Below, one piece after another: positions 8,009 through 17,247 of a stretch of 64,000 nt of DNA. Both the position numbers and the translations under genes were made by a program. The notes under the pieces are model-generated. The model was not told the origin of the DNA. It saw nothing but the letters and a program-made list of their open reading frames with translations, and did no database searches. The stretch is from Nocardia anaemiae NBRC 100462 (GTDB lineage Bacteria; Actinomycetota; Actinomycetes; Mycobacteriales; Mycobacteriaceae), in assembly GCF_001612725.1 (NCBI RefSeq), contig NZ_BDAZ01000025.1:1-64000 (forward strand), given 5' to 3'. Every line of letters starts with the position of its first letter. Positions within the stretch are counted from its first letter, which is position 1.

Positions 8009-8796
8009 CCACCACCCTCGTACCGCGCCACCGGACGCCGACGCTGCGCCCCTATGCCGCGACAACCGGACGCATCCTGCGTCAGCTGCGCAACGACCAC
8101 CGCACTGTCGCCATGATTCTCGTGGTTCCCGCAGTGCTGATGGCGCTGCTCTATTTCATCTACAAGGACACTCCGACCAACCCGTTCAACCCGGTGCCGA
8201 TCTTCGACCGTGTCGGCATCAGCATGCTCGGCATCCTGCCGTTCATCGTGATGTTCCTGATCACCGCGATCGCCATGCAGCGCGAACGCACCTCGGGCAC
8301 CCTGGAGCGGCTGCTGACCACCCCGCTGTCCAAGCTCGACCTGCTGGCCGGATACGGCACCGCCTTCTCGGTGGCCGCGGCGGCGCAGGCGGCGGTGGCC
8401 TGTCTGGTCTCTTTCGGGCTGCTCGGGCTGGATTCGGCGGGCAGTCCGGCCTGGGTGGTGGTGATCGCCATGATCGATGCGGTCTGCGGCGTCGCACTCG
8501 GGCTATTGGCAAGTGCCTTCGCGCGCACCGAATTCCAGGCCGTGCAGTTCATGCCGGTGGTGGTCGCACCGCAGATCTTCCTGTGCGGCTTACTTGTTCC
8601 GCGCGGGCAGTTGCCCGGTTGGTTGGAGGTGATCAGCAATGTGATGCCGTTGAGCTATGCGGTCGATGCGCTGCAACAGGTTTCGACCCATCCGGATGTC
8701 ACCGGTGAGATGCTGCGTGACCTGGCGGTGGTCGCCGGATTCGCGATTGTCGCGCTCTGCCTCGGCGCGGCCACGCTACGACGGCGGACCGCGTGA
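8005..8796 (+). CDS. ABC-2 type exporter permease (DrrB-like)
   Basis: Membrane subunit of 263 aa with about six helices and the ABC-2 pattern: a short cytoplasmic N-terminus (LRQLRNDHRTVAMILVVPAVLM), the conserved RERTSGTLERLLTTPLSKLDL segment at about 90-112, and the FMPVVVAPQIFLCGLLVPRGQLP helix-turn near 180-205. It pairs with the preceding ATPase to form an exporter whose substrate is unknown, probably a hydrophobic compound. It starts within the ATPase stop codon (ATGA) and its own stop overlaps the TetR start (GTGA), so the three genes are translationally coupled. Confidence 0.92.
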   Translation: MTTTLVPRHRTPTLRPYAATTGRILRQLRNDHRTVAMILVVPAVLMALLYFIYKDTPTNPFNPVPIFDRVGISMLGILPFIVMFLITAIAMQRERTSGTLERLLTTPLSKLDLLAGYGTAFSVAAAAQAAVACLVSFGLLGLDSAGSPAWVVVIAMIDAVCGVALGLLASAFARTEFQAVQFMPVVVAPQIFLCGLLVPRGQLPGWLEVISNVMPLSYAVDALQQVSTHPDVTGEMLRDLAVVAGFAIVALCLGAATLRRRTA

Positions 8797-9440
8797 CAGC
8801 CGAAGAGATCGCACCGGACCCGACGGCCAACGGTGACCGGGGCACTCGCTCCGGTCGTCGGCCTGGTCGGTCGGGCGCGCGCGAGGACATCCTCGCGGCC
8901 GCCCGCGCCCGCTTCGCCGAAATCGGTTTCGACAAGACCTCGATCCGTGCCGTCGCGGCCGACGCCGGGGTCGATCCCGCGCTGGTCCACCACTATTTCG
9001 GGACCAAACAGCAACTCTTCGCCGCGGTGGTCGAGTTGCCGATCGACCCGGAGGCCACGCTGCGCCTGATCGAGGCCGCGCCGCTGGATCGGCTCGGCGA
9101 AACCATTCTCGGCTCGGTGGTCGCGGTATGGGATTCCCCCGCTGGTCCCGGGATAGTCGCGGCCGTGCGCAGCATTCTCGCTGGCGGCGATACCGCGCTG
9201 GCCAGGACATTTGTCCTCGATGTCGTCCTGGAACGGGTGCGGATGCGGATCGCGAAACCCGAGGATGACGGTCGTGCGCGGGTCGCGCTGGTGGGAACAC
9301 AGATGATCGGCGTGCTGGTCGCGCGCAAGATCCTGGAGATAGAACCGCTGGCCTCGATGCCGAGTCCCGAATTGGTCGCGGCCGTGGCCCCCACGCTGCA
9401 GCGCTATCTCACCGGTGAAATCGACACTCCCGCATCATGA
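8793..9440 (+). CDS. TetR family transcriptional regulator of the ABC exporter
   Basis: A 215-aa repressor. After a basic, disordered N-terminus of about 28 residues, the TetR DNA-binding domain runs from about 29 to 75 (AREDILAAARARFAEIGFDKTSIRAVAADAGVDPALVHHYFGTKQQLF). The remainder is an all-helical ligand domain, probably for the exported compound. GTG start at 8793 in a GTGA overlap with the permease. As the last gene of the operon it most likely autoregulates through the symmetric operator at 7231-7266, lifting repression when ligand binds. Confidence 0.92.
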   Translation: MTAEEIAPDPTANGDRGTRSGRRPGRSGAREDILAAARARFAEIGFDKTSIRAVAADAGVDPALVHHYFGTKQQLFAAVVELPIDPEATLRLIEAAPLDRLGETILGSVVAVWDSPAGPGIVAAVRSILAGGDTALARTFVLDVVLERVRMRIAKPEDDGRARVALVGTQMIGVLVARKILEIEPLASMPSPELVAAVAPTLQRYLTGEIDTPAS

Positions 9441-9475
9441 TTAGCGCTATCGTGCGCCATCGAGCGGATAGCTGC

Positions 9476-9709
9476 TCAGGCGTCGGCGTGCTGGCTGGTG
9501 AACGCGGCGTGCTCGGCGTCGGTGACATCGCGGGCCTCATCGATCAGCAGCACAGGAATGCCGTTCTCGATCGGATAGGCGCGGCGCAGGCGGGGGTTGT
9601 AGAGGGCGGTGGCGCCCTTGTCGTCGCGGACCAACAGCAGCGGACCCTTGTCCTGCGGGCAGGCGAGCAGGCTCAACAGGGTGGCGTCCAAGGCGGTTTC
9701 CTCCGGCAT
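9476..9709 (-). CDS. Trm112-like (UPF0434) small protein
   Basis: A 77-aa protein of the Trm112/UPF0434 fold: LLSLLACPQDKGPLLL at residues 11-26, then the YNPRLRRAYPIENGIPVLLIDEA segment that ends the domain. Eukaryotic Trm112 activates several methyltransferases; the bacterial role is unproven. The usual first zinc-knuckle Cys-x2-Cys is CPQD here, so zinc binding is doubtful, as in many bacterial members. It lies convergent to the TetR gene; the counterpart in M. tuberculosis is Rv1684 next to Rv1683 (from memory). Confidence 0.85.
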   Translation of the reverse strand: MPEETALDATLLSLLACPQDKGPLLLVRDDKGATALYNPRLRRAYPIENGIPVLLIDEARDVTDAEHAAFTSQHADA

Positions 9710-9730
9710 ATTCGATAACTTACCCGGCGC

Positions 9731-10240
9731 CTAGGTTCGCTCCGCACCCGAACCCGCGGATGGCGATTCGGGCACCGGCGCCCGGTGGAACGAGATGTAG
9801 CGATGCCCGAAGAAGCTGGCGACGGCGACCAGACCCATCACCACCACCGCGGACGGTCTACTCGGCAGATGCAGCACCGAGACGGCCAGCGACAGCAGTG
9901 CGATATTCATCAGCAGCCCCCCGGAATTGACCGCCACGAAGCGAACGAAATCGCGCAGCATATGTCCGCGCACCCGGAAGACCAGCGTGCGGTGCAGCAC
10001 GAACGCGATGACGATGCTGACGGCATAGGCCGCGACGACCGCGACCGCGGGCGGCACATTACTACCGAGCACCGATAGCCACAGCACCGTCAGCCCCATA
10101 CCGAGCGCGGTATTGAACGCACCGACCATCGCGAAGGCGATCTCCTGCCGACGCACCAACCGCAGCAGCAGACCCGGATCCTCGGCACCGGTCGCACCCG
10201 CGTGATCCGCCGCGAAATCGGCCTGCTGGTCAGCTGTCAA
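9731..10240 (-). CDS. GtrA family membrane protein
   Basis: A 169-aa protein with four membrane helices (about residues 32-52, 62-82, 98-120 and 125-147) and the GtrA pattern FAMVGAFNTALGMGLT and FVAVNSGGLLMNI. GtrA proteins are thought to help move polyprenyl-phosphate-linked sugars across the membrane, working with a GtrB-like glycosyltransferase; one is encoded at 15011. The start is a TTG (10238-10240) overlapping the stop of the upstream large membrane protein gene (TTGA), so the two are co-translated. The charged N-terminal 28 residues are cytoplasmic. Confidence 0.9.
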   Translation of the reverse strand: MTADQQADFAADHAGATGAEDPGLLLRLVRRQEIAFAMVGAFNTALGMGLTVLWLSVLGSNVPPAVAVVAAYAVSIVIAFVLHRTLVFRVRGHMLRDFVRFVAVNSGGLLMNIALLSLAVSVLHLPSRPSAVVVMGLVAVASFFGHRYISFHRAPVPESPSAGSGAERT

Positions 10241-12480
10241 CGAGCGGCTCCCGCCAGATCGGGTTCCGAGACCGTCGCGGTCACCGGCGGTTCGGACCGG
10301 TCCACGTCCACGTCACGCTCGCGACCGCGCACGAACATCCATTGCAATGCGCCGATTCCGAGCAGCCCGAGCAGGATCGCGACGCCGCCGATCTTCCACC
10401 CCGGCGGCCGCCAGGTCAGCACCAGATCGCCGTTCTCGGTACCAGCCGGAATATCCACGGCGACAAAGGTTTTCGCGACCACATCGAATGGGATCGCGCG
10501 GCCGTTCAGCGTCACCTGATAGCCCGGCCAGCCCAGCCGCGCGAAGACCACGCGGCCCCCACGGTCCGAACTCACGCGGACTCGGCTGGTCAGCTCCGAT
10601 TCCGACACCGATGTCGCGGTGCCGCCGGAAACCGCAGAGACCCTGCCGTTCTGCGCGGACAGCAGCCCACCCACTCGCTCGAGCACCGCGATGTACTGCT
10701 CGTGGCCCGGGTAGTCGACCCACTGCCAGCCGGGCGGTGCGGGTTGATTGCGCGCATCGGGGTACAGCGCCTTCTGCAGCACTACCCGATCCACCTTCAT
10801 CAGGTCGACGATCGTTCGACCGGTAGTGGGCTCCGTCGCGAAGGCCCGCCGGAAAGCGTCGGGACAGACGCTGGTGTCCCAGCGCATGCACAGCATTTCA
10901 CCGAACCAGAAGTGCCCGTTGGGCGTATAACCGCTGACGTAGGTCTTCTCCAGATCCTTGGCGTAATTACCGAAGACCAGCGATCCGTACGCGCCACGCA
11001 ACGAACGATCCTCCGGCCGGATGAGTCCGCGATCGGCCAATTGCAGTGTGGTGCCAGGAAATTTGGGGAAGGCGGCGCGCATCTCGGACCGCAGCTCGGG
11101 CAGGTTCCAGCTCATCGGTGTCGGCTGTGCCGCGTACACCTGTAGGAAGGCGATCGGGAACACCGAGACGATTGTCAACGCGCAGGCCGCGGCCATGCTC
11201 TTCTTCATCCCGAGCCATACGACAGCCGCGCCGAGTACGGCGATGCCGACCGCCGCCACCACATGCCAGACGACCTCGCGCGGCGCCGCCGAGAACGACC
11301 GCACCCACAGCAGCCCGATCAGCACACCCGCGGCGATACCGCGACCACGCCAATTGTCGAAGGTCGCGAAGCGCCCGAGCAGCACGCACACCAACACCAA
11401 CAATCCCAGCGCCAGCATCGGCAACACCCGCGCTGGCCAGCGCAGCGGCCCGATGGTGCCCGGTCCCGCCGTCCACATCAGCGCCATCAACGCGACCAGC
11501 GCGATCGCGCTGAACTCCCGCCAGGACGCACGCGCCTTGCGCCAGTCGATGAAGGCCAGCGCCGGAATCAGGAACCAGGCGATATAGACGACCGGCATCG
11601 GCTGCACATAACCCCACCAGGAGTTGTACGCGGGCAGCGAGCTGGGCAAGCTGGCATTGAGCGATTCCGACCACGGCACGGTCAGGAACTGGTCGTTATT
11701 GATCTGAGCCGTACCGCGCCAGGTCACCTTGGCCGACAGCATGCTCGGCAGGTAGGTGGCCAATCCTGCCACCGCGGCGCACCCCGCGACCGCGAGCAGT
11801 CGCAGCGACGGCTGCCATTTGCGTTGGAAGACAACCTCACCCACGGCCACCGCGCCGATCATCAGCCCGGCCTCGACCGCGGGGAAAATGTATTGCACCG
11901 AGATGGCCAGGTACAGGAAAACGAAGGTGGGGATCGGCCCGCCCCGCCCCCGTGCGTAGCGAACGCCGGATGCCCAGGCGTGCACCAGCCACGCGGTACC
12001 GGTGAAGGCGGTGTACCAACTGGCCTCGTCGAAGAACAGTAGCCAACCGGTGAACGGAATCGACACGCCCGCAACGGCGGCCCACGGCAGCCGCGCCCCA
12101 TATTCCAGGCAGACGCGGTACACACCGGTCCCGAGGATGACCGCGAAAATCAGCTTGACCACGGTGGTGTAGAGCGCGATGTTGTCGATCGAGGGCGCGA
12201 TCAGATCGATCAACAGCTGCGGCGGATTCAGCAGGCCCGCCTCCTCGATGGCGTAGTTACCCGCCATCCAGTGCTCGGGGACCAGCACCGGGAACCGTCC
12301 ATCGCGCAGAGACCGGCCGAGCATCACCCACAGCGGGCCGTACTGCGACTCGCTGTCATCGGTGTAGAAGTGCCTGGCATTGGCCAGCAGGACGGCACCG
12401 TATCCGGCGATCACACCGAGCGCGGTTATGAATCCCCACTTGTACACGTCCCGCCGGGCGGGGGCGCTACTTTCCACCAC
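10237..12480 (-). CDS. Large polytopic membrane protein, GT-C/YfhO-like, paralogue 1
   Basis: A 747-aa protein with about a dozen hydrophobic helices in its first 480 residues, then a non-membrane region and a final helix near 705-725. Near the N-terminus, HFYTDDSESQY (37-47) carries an acidic pair in the first extracytoplasmic loop, as in GT-C glycosyltransferases and YfhO-type proteins. The C-terminal domain (VVFARLGWPGYQVTLNGRAIP) is beta-rich and probably external. It starts at a GTG (12478-12480) and overlaps GtrA. Together with GtrA and GtrB it probably moves a lipid-linked sugar onto a surface polymer (inference). It is closely similar to the gene immediately upstream. Confidence 0.75.
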   Translation of the reverse strand: MVESSAPARRDVYKWGFITALGVIAGYGAVLLANARHFYTDDSESQYGPLWVMLGRSLRDGRFPVLVPEHWMAGNYAIEEAGLLNPPQLLIDLIAPSIDNIALYTTVVKLIFAVILGTGVYRVCLEYGARLPWAAVAGVSIPFTGWLLFFDEASWYTAFTGTAWLVHAWASGVRYARGRGGPIPTFVFLYLAISVQYIFPAVEAGLMIGAVAVGEVVFQRKWQPSLRLLAVAGCAAVAGLATYLPSMLSAKVTWRGTAQINNDQFLTVPWSESLNASLPSSLPAYNSWWGYVQPMPVVYIAWFLIPALAFIDWRKARASWREFSAIALVALMALMWTAGPGTIGPLRWPARVLPMLALGLLVLVCVLLGRFATFDNWRGRGIAAGVLIGLLWVRSFSAAPREVVWHVVAAVGIAVLGAAVVWLGMKKSMAAACALTIVSVFPIAFLQVYAAQPTPMSWNLPELRSEMRAAFPKFPGTTLQLADRGLIRPEDRSLRGAYGSLVFGNYAKDLEKTYVSGYTPNGHFWFGEMLCMRWDTSVCPDAFRRAFATEPTTGRTIVDLMKVDRVVLQKALYPDARNQPAPPGWQWVDYPGHEQYIAVLERVGGLLSAQNGRVSAVSGGTATSVSESELTSRVRVSSDRGGRVVFARLGWPGYQVTLNGRAIPFDVVAKTFVAVDIPAGTENGDLVLTWRPPGWKIGGVAILLGLLGIGALQWMFVRGRERDVDVDRSEPPVTATVSEPDLAGAAR

Positions 12481-12514
12481 GAGTTCCAGACCCTACAGGG
12501 CGCACTGGTCGAGG
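12479..12514 (-). repeat. Promoter-proximal repeat shared with 14829-14860
   Basis: The segment upstream of paralogue 1 (12479-12514) matches that upstream of paralogue 2 (14829-14860) except for one substitution and a few single-base gaps. It includes a -10-like TAGGGT. This shows that the tandem duplication carried the promoter region along with the gene. Confidence 0.6.
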
Positions 12515-12547
12515 GACACCTCCGATCGGGCCTGCGCGGATCGACCG

Positions 12548-14830
12548 CTATGAGACCGCGTCCGCCAGTTCACGATCCGGCTCGCCGGGGCTCGGGTCCG
12601 CCGCTGGCGGCTCCGGGTTCCGACGCCGCGATCGCACCCACAGCCACTGCAGCACCCCGATGGCCGCAATACCGACCGCGGTGGTGCCGATGCCGATCTT
12701 CCAACCCGGCGGCCGCCAGGTCAGCACCAGTTCGGCGTTCTGCGTGCCAGCGGGTACGTCGACGGCGACAAAGGACTTGGCCACGGTGGTGATCGGGATC
12801 TGCTTACCGTTCAGGGTCACCCGATAGCCCGGCCAGCCGAGGCGCGCGAATACCACCTTGCCGCCACCGGCGGAGGACACCCGCACCCGGCTGGTGGTAT
12901 CGGTCTCCGAAATCGATGTCGCTGTCACATTTTTCGCATCCGCGACCCGGCCGTTCACCGCCGAGATCGGACCGTCGACGCGTTCCAGTACCGAGATGTA
13001 GCGCTCATGGCCGGGATAGTCGACCCACTTCCAGCCCTCCGGTGCCGCCTGGCCGCGCGCGTCGGGGAACAGGGCGCGCTGCAATACCACCCGGTCCAGC
13101 TTCATCAGATCGACAAGGGGACGCCCGGTGGTCGGCTCCGGGGCGAACATCCGCCGGTAGGCATCCGGGCAGACGCTGCTGTCCCAGCGCATGCACAGCA
13201 GTTCGCCGAAATAGAAGTGACCGGTCGGGGTGTACCCGTTGACATAGGTCAACTCGAGCGATTTGGCGTAGTTGCCGAAGACCAAGGATCCATAGGCGCC
13301 GTCGAGGCTCATATCACCGCGCTGCAGCAGCCCACGCTCGCCGAGTTGGATCGTGGTCCCGGGAAAGTCCGGGAACGCGGCCTTCGCTTCGGACCTGTTG
13401 GTCGGCAGATGCCATGTCATCGGTGTCGGCTGGGCCGCATTGACCTGATAGAACGCGATCGGGACCATCGCAACGATGGTCAGCACACCCGCAGCGGCCA
13501 GACTCCGATTACGTCCGAGCCATACCACCCCGGCGGCGAGCGCGCCGATCGCGGCGGCCGCCAGCACATGCCGGATCACATTGTGTGGATCCGCGGAGAA
13601 GGACCGCACCCACAGCAGCCCGACCAGCAGCCCGGCGGCGATGCCGCGACTCTTCAGATCACGGACGGTGGCGTAGCGCCCGAGCAACACGCAGACCAGC
13701 ACGAGCAGGCCGAGTGCGAGCATCGGCAGCACCCGCACGGGCCAGCGCAGCGGACCGATCGAACCCGGTCCGGCACTCCACATCAGCATGATGATCGCGA
13801 ACAGCGCGACCCCGCTGAGTTCGCGCCAGGATTCGCGGGCGCGCCGCCAGTCGATGAAGGCCAACGCCGGAATCAGGAACCAGGCGATGTAGGTGACCGG
13901 CATCGGCTGGATATAGCCCCACCATGAGGTGAACGCAGGCAACGTGCTCGGCAGACTGGCATTCAGCGATTCCGACCACGGCACCGTCAGGAACTGGTCG
14001 TTATTGATCTCCATGGTGCCGCGCCAGGTCACCTTCGCCGAGAGCATGCTCGGCAGAAAGGTCAGCAATCCGGCCAGACCGGCACCGGTCGCGGCGACGG
14101 TCAACCGCGCCACCGGCTGCCATGTTCGTTGGTAGACGAGCTCGCCCACCGCGACGGCGAGCAGCATCAGCGCCGCCTCTACAGCCGGGAAGATGTACTG
14201 CGTGGAGATGGCCAGGTAGAGGTAGATGAAGACCGGAATCGGCCCACCCAGGCCGCGGGTGTATCGCACCGACGACGCCCAGGCATGGACCAGCCACGCG
14301 GTACCGGTGAGCGCGGTCATCCAGCTGGCTTCGTCGAAGAACAGGAAGAAACCCGACAGCGGGAAGGCGACACCCGCGACCGCGGACCACACCGGCCGCG
14401 CGCCGTACACCAGGCAGATCCGGTAGACACCGAGCGCAGCGATGATCGCGAAAATCAGCTTGACGACGGTCGCGTACACCGCCATGTTGTCGACCGACGG
14501 CGCGATCAGGTCGATCAGCAGCTGCGGCGGGTTGAACAGGCCCGCATCATCCATCGTGTTGTTGCCCGACATCCAGCGCTCGGGCACCAGCACCGGGAAG
14601 GTGCCGTCACGTAGCGCGTGTCCCAATCCCACCCACAATCCGGTGTACTGGGATTCGGTGTCGTCGGTGTAGAAGTGCCTGGCATTGGCCAGCAGGACCG
14701 CCAGGTATCCCGCGATGACGCCGAGTGTGCAGACACCACCCCACCGGTACACCTCCCGACGCGAATCGGGGTCCCTGTCGCGGGCGTCGGGTCCTGCGTC
14801 TTTCGCCTCCGTCACTGCACCAACCGTCAC
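12548..14830 (-). CDS. Large polytopic membrane protein, GT-C/YfhO-like, paralogue 2
   Basis: A 760-aa protein clearly paralogous to its downstream neighbour, by eye about two thirds or more identical over its whole length, with the same TDDTESQY loop motif, helix pattern and external C-terminal domain. I place the start at the GTG 14828-14830 because it aligns with the start of paralogue 1. Both starts are preceded by the same leader with TAGGGT ending 9 bp before the GTG, so mRNAs may be nearly leaderless. It is divergent from the GtrB-like gene, with 180 bp between. Family function is unproven; a polyprenyl-sugar-dependent glycosyltransferase is the best guess. Confidence 0.75.
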   Translation of the reverse strand: MTVGAVTEAKDAGPDARDRDPDSRREVYRWGGVCTLGVIAGYLAVLLANARHFYTDDTESQYTGLWVGLGHALRDGTFPVLVPERWMSGNNTMDDAGLFNPPQLLIDLIAPSVDNMAVYATVVKLIFAIIAALGVYRICLVYGARPVWSAVAGVAFPLSGFFLFFDEASWMTALTGTAWLVHAWASSVRYTRGLGGPIPVFIYLYLAISTQYIFPAVEAALMLLAVAVGELVYQRTWQPVARLTVAATGAGLAGLLTFLPSMLSAKVTWRGTMEINNDQFLTVPWSESLNASLPSTLPAFTSWWGYIQPMPVTYIAWFLIPALAFIDWRRARESWRELSGVALFAIIMLMWSAGPGSIGPLRWPVRVLPMLALGLLVLVCVLLGRYATVRDLKSRGIAAGLLVGLLWVRSFSADPHNVIRHVLAAAAIGALAAGVVWLGRNRSLAAAGVLTIVAMVPIAFYQVNAAQPTPMTWHLPTNRSEAKAAFPDFPGTTIQLGERGLLQRGDMSLDGAYGSLVFGNYAKSLELTYVNGYTPTGHFYFGELLCMRWDSSVCPDAYRRMFAPEPTTGRPLVDLMKLDRVVLQRALFPDARGQAAPEGWKWVDYPGHERYISVLERVDGPISAVNGRVADAKNVTATSISETDTTSRVRVSSAGGGKVVFARLGWPGYRVTLNGKQIPITTVAKSFVAVDVPAGTQNAELVLTWRPPGWKIGIGTTAVGIAAIGVLQWLWVRSRRRNPEPPAADPSPGEPDRELADAVS

Positions 14831-15010
14831 GAGTTCCAAACCCTACAGCGCACGGTCGAGCTTGGCACCGAACCACGGACACCACCATGATGGTGCGATG
14901 ATCTGCTCGGGAATGCCGCATGCGTACCGTGTTAAAGTTCACGGCGGCTCGGGCTCCGCTGTCCAGCGGAGAGTACCGGCACGCACCGTCATCGAAAGTT
15001 GATCCAGCTG

Positions 15011-16111
15011 ATGCCGATTCCCACCGCCCATTCCAACCGCGCGCCCGCGGGGGCGACCAACGGACGCTCCGCTCGACCGGGAGCCGACCAGCCGCACGCG
15101 GTATCGGTCGTGGTCCCGATCTATCGGGGCGAAGAAACCATCGGTGGCCTGGTCGAAGAACTGCACCGGCTGACCGGTCCGACCGAAACCCCGGGCGGCG
15201 TCGCGTTCACGGTCGACGAGATCATCCTGGTACACGACCATGGGCCCGACCGCTCCGATGTGGTGCTGCAGGAATTGGAGCAGACCTATCCGGAGGTCCG
15301 CATCGTCTGGCTCAGCCGCAACTTCGGACAGGACGCCGCAACCATCGCCGGAATGTCGGCCGCCCAGGGCGACTGGATCGTCACCATGGACGAGGACGGC
15401 CAGCACGATCCCGCCTTCATCGGCGCATTCCTGGACGCGGCCCTGGCCGAGCGCGCCGATCTGGTCTATTCGAAGCCGACCAACACCCGCCCGCACGGAT
15501 TCCTGCGCAACATCACCTCGCGCGGCGCGAAGGTGGTGCTCGCGACGATCTTCGCCTTCCCGGACTCCACCCGGTTCGAAAGCTACCGGCTCATCCGCGG
15601 CGATATCGGCCGCCAGCTCGCCGAGGTCGCCTCCAATGGCGCCTATCTCGACGTCGCGCTGACCTGGGTTGTCGGCACCGTCGCGCAGGTGCCGGTGACT
15701 TTGCGCGCCGAGGGCCGCGAGGAATCCGGCTACAACTACCGCCGCCTGTTCTCGCTGTTCTGGAAGATGGTGCTGTGCAGCGGTACCCGGGGCCTGCGGC
15801 TGGTCAGCCTGCTCGGGGTCACGCTCGCGCTGGCCGGTGGCGTGATGGCCGCGTTCGTCATATACGAGGCGCTCACCACCGATAATTGGGCGCCCGAGGG
15901 CTGGGCCTCGATGATCGTTGTGCTGCTGCTATGTTCGGGAACGATCTTGTTCTCGCTGGGACTCATCGCCGAATACCTCGGTGTGGCTTTGCATATCCTC
16001 GTCGGCAAGCCGCTGTATCTGACCGTAGGGTCGCCGACACCGCGCCCGGCCGAGAATCGAGAAATGACCACGACCACCGCCAGCAGGGGGAACGACCGGG
16101 TTGAGCACTGA
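15011..16111 (+). CDS. GtrB-like family 2 glycosyltransferase
   Basis: A 366-aa inverting glycosyltransferase that probably transfers a sugar from a nucleotide donor to polyprenyl phosphate on the cytoplasmic side. The GT-A nucleotide-binding start is VSVVVPIYRGEETI (31-44). The metal-binding DxD motif is MDEDG (126-130). LSRNFGQDAATIAGM (101-115) is characteristic of the dolichyl-phosphate-sugar synthase/GtrB group. Two C-terminal membrane helices lie near 262-285 and 297-322. I choose the ATG at 15011; a TTG at 14999 is in frame. It overlaps the next gene by 11 bp. Partner GtrA is encoded at 9731 on the other strand. Confidence 0.9.
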   Translation: MPIPTAHSNRAPAGATNGRSARPGADQPHAVSVVVPIYRGEETIGGLVEELHRLTGPTETPGGVAFTVDEIILVHDHGPDRSDVVLQELEQTYPEVRIVWLSRNFGQDAATIAGMSAAQGDWIVTMDEDGQHDPAFIGAFLDAALAERADLVYSKPTNTRPHGFLRNITSRGAKVVLATIFAFPDSTRFESYRLIRGDIGRQLAEVASNGAYLDVALTWVVGTVAQVPVTLRAEGREESGYNYRRLFSLFWKMVLCSGTRGLRLVSLLGVTLALAGGVMAAFVIYEALTTDNWAPEGWASMIVVLLLCSGTILFSLGLIAEYLGVALHILVGKPLYLTVGSPTPRPAENREMTTTTASRGNDRVEH

Positions 16112-17240
16112 TCGCGTCATCTTCAGCCGCCCGTTCCGGGCCCGCCGGGAACTGGCCAATCTGGAGGCCGTTCTCGCCTCCGACCACAGTCACGGCGACG
16201 GGCGGTTCACCGCCTCGGCCACGGCGAAGCTGAAGGCCATCACCGAGGCGCCGCACGCGCTGCTGACCACCTCGTGCACCTCCGCACTGGAGATGGCGGG
16301 TCTGCTGCTCGAGCTCGGCCCCGACGATGAGGTGATCGTGCCGAGTTTCGCATTCACCTCGACCGCGACGGCGATGGCACTGCGCGGCGCAACCTGCGTC
16401 TTCGCCGATATCGACTCGGAAACGGGCAACCTGGATCCCGAATCGGTCGCCGCGGTGATCACCGAGCGAACCAAGGCCGTTGTCGTCATCCACTACGGCG
16501 GGGTGGCCGCCGATATGGCCGGGTTGCTCGCACTCGGTGACGCGCACGGCATCGCCATCGTGGAGGACAACGCGCACGGCCTCGGCGGCCGATGGCGCGA
16601 TCGCCCACTCGGCACCCTCGGCACCCTCGGGACTCTCAGCTTCCACGACACCAAGAACGTGCACTGCGGCGAGGGCGGTGCGCTGCTGCTCACCGACGAG
16701 ATCCTGATGTCACGCGCCGAGATCATCCGCGAGAAGGGCACCGACCGGGCCCGCTTCCTGCGCGGCGCGGTGGACAAGTACTCCTGGCAGGATATCGGCT
16801 CCAGCTATCTGCCCAGCGAGCTCAACGCGGCGGTGCTGGACGCGCAGCTGGACGAATTCGAGACGATACAGACCGGGCGGCACCGGGTTTGGGACGCATA
16901 CGCCGCCGCGCTGCCGGACTGGGCAGCCCGCAACGATGTCCGGCTCATGGCGGTGCCCGAGGACCGGACACATACCGCGCATCTGTACTACTTGCGCACA
17001 CCGACCGAGCGACAGCGCGACGATCTGATCGCACATCTGGCCGCACGCGGCATTTCCGCACCGTTTCATTACGTTCCGCTGGATTCCAGCCCGGCCGGAC
17101 TCAAACTGGGCCGTACCCCGCGGCCCTGTGTGCGCACCGCCGAATTCTCGGGAACCGTTGTGCGCCTGCCACTTTGGCCCGACCTCACGGACGAGCAGAT
17201 CGCCAGGGTCATCGACGCTGTCACCGCGTACACCGTCTAG
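16101..17240 (+). CDS. DegT/DnrJ/EryC1 sugar aminotransferase (WecE/RffA-like)
   Basis: PLP-dependent aminotransferase of 379 aa of the dTDP-4-keto-6-deoxyhexose transaminase type. The Schiff-base lysine is Lys185 in SFHDTKNVHCGEGG, the form found in dTDP-4-amino-4,6-dideoxygalactose transaminases. Other marks are TTSCTSALEM (56-65), PSFAFTSTATA (81-91) and EDNAHGLGG (155-163). A local GTLGTLGTL repeat lies at 171-179. TTG start at 16101 preceded by AGGGGG. It likely supplies an aminated 6-deoxy sugar for the glycosyltransferase encoded just upstream; no NDP-sugar dehydratase gene is in the window. Confidence 0.9.
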   Translation: MSTDRVIFSRPFRARRELANLEAVLASDHSHGDGRFTASATAKLKAITEAPHALLTTSCTSALEMAGLLLELGPDDEVIVPSFAFTSTATAMALRGATCVFADIDSETGNLDPESVAAVITERTKAVVVIHYGGVAADMAGLLALGDAHGIAIVEDNAHGLGGRWRDRPLGTLGTLGTLSFHDTKNVHCGEGGALLLTDEILMSRAEIIREKGTDRARFLRGAVDKYSWQDIGSSYLPSELNAAVLDAQLDEFETIQTGRHRVWDAYAAALPDWAARNDVRLMAVPEDRTHTAHLYYLRTPTERQRDDLIAHLAARGISAPFHYVPLDSSPAGLKLGRTPRPCVRTAEFSGTVVRLPLWPDLTDEQIARVIDAVTAYTV

Positions 17241-17247
17241 GCGCCCC

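Noticed and set aside
16613..16641. Triplicated GGCACCCTC as slipped-strand phase variation
   Set aside because: A 9-bp unit keeps the frame, and the GTLGTLG form is normal for this aminotransferase family.
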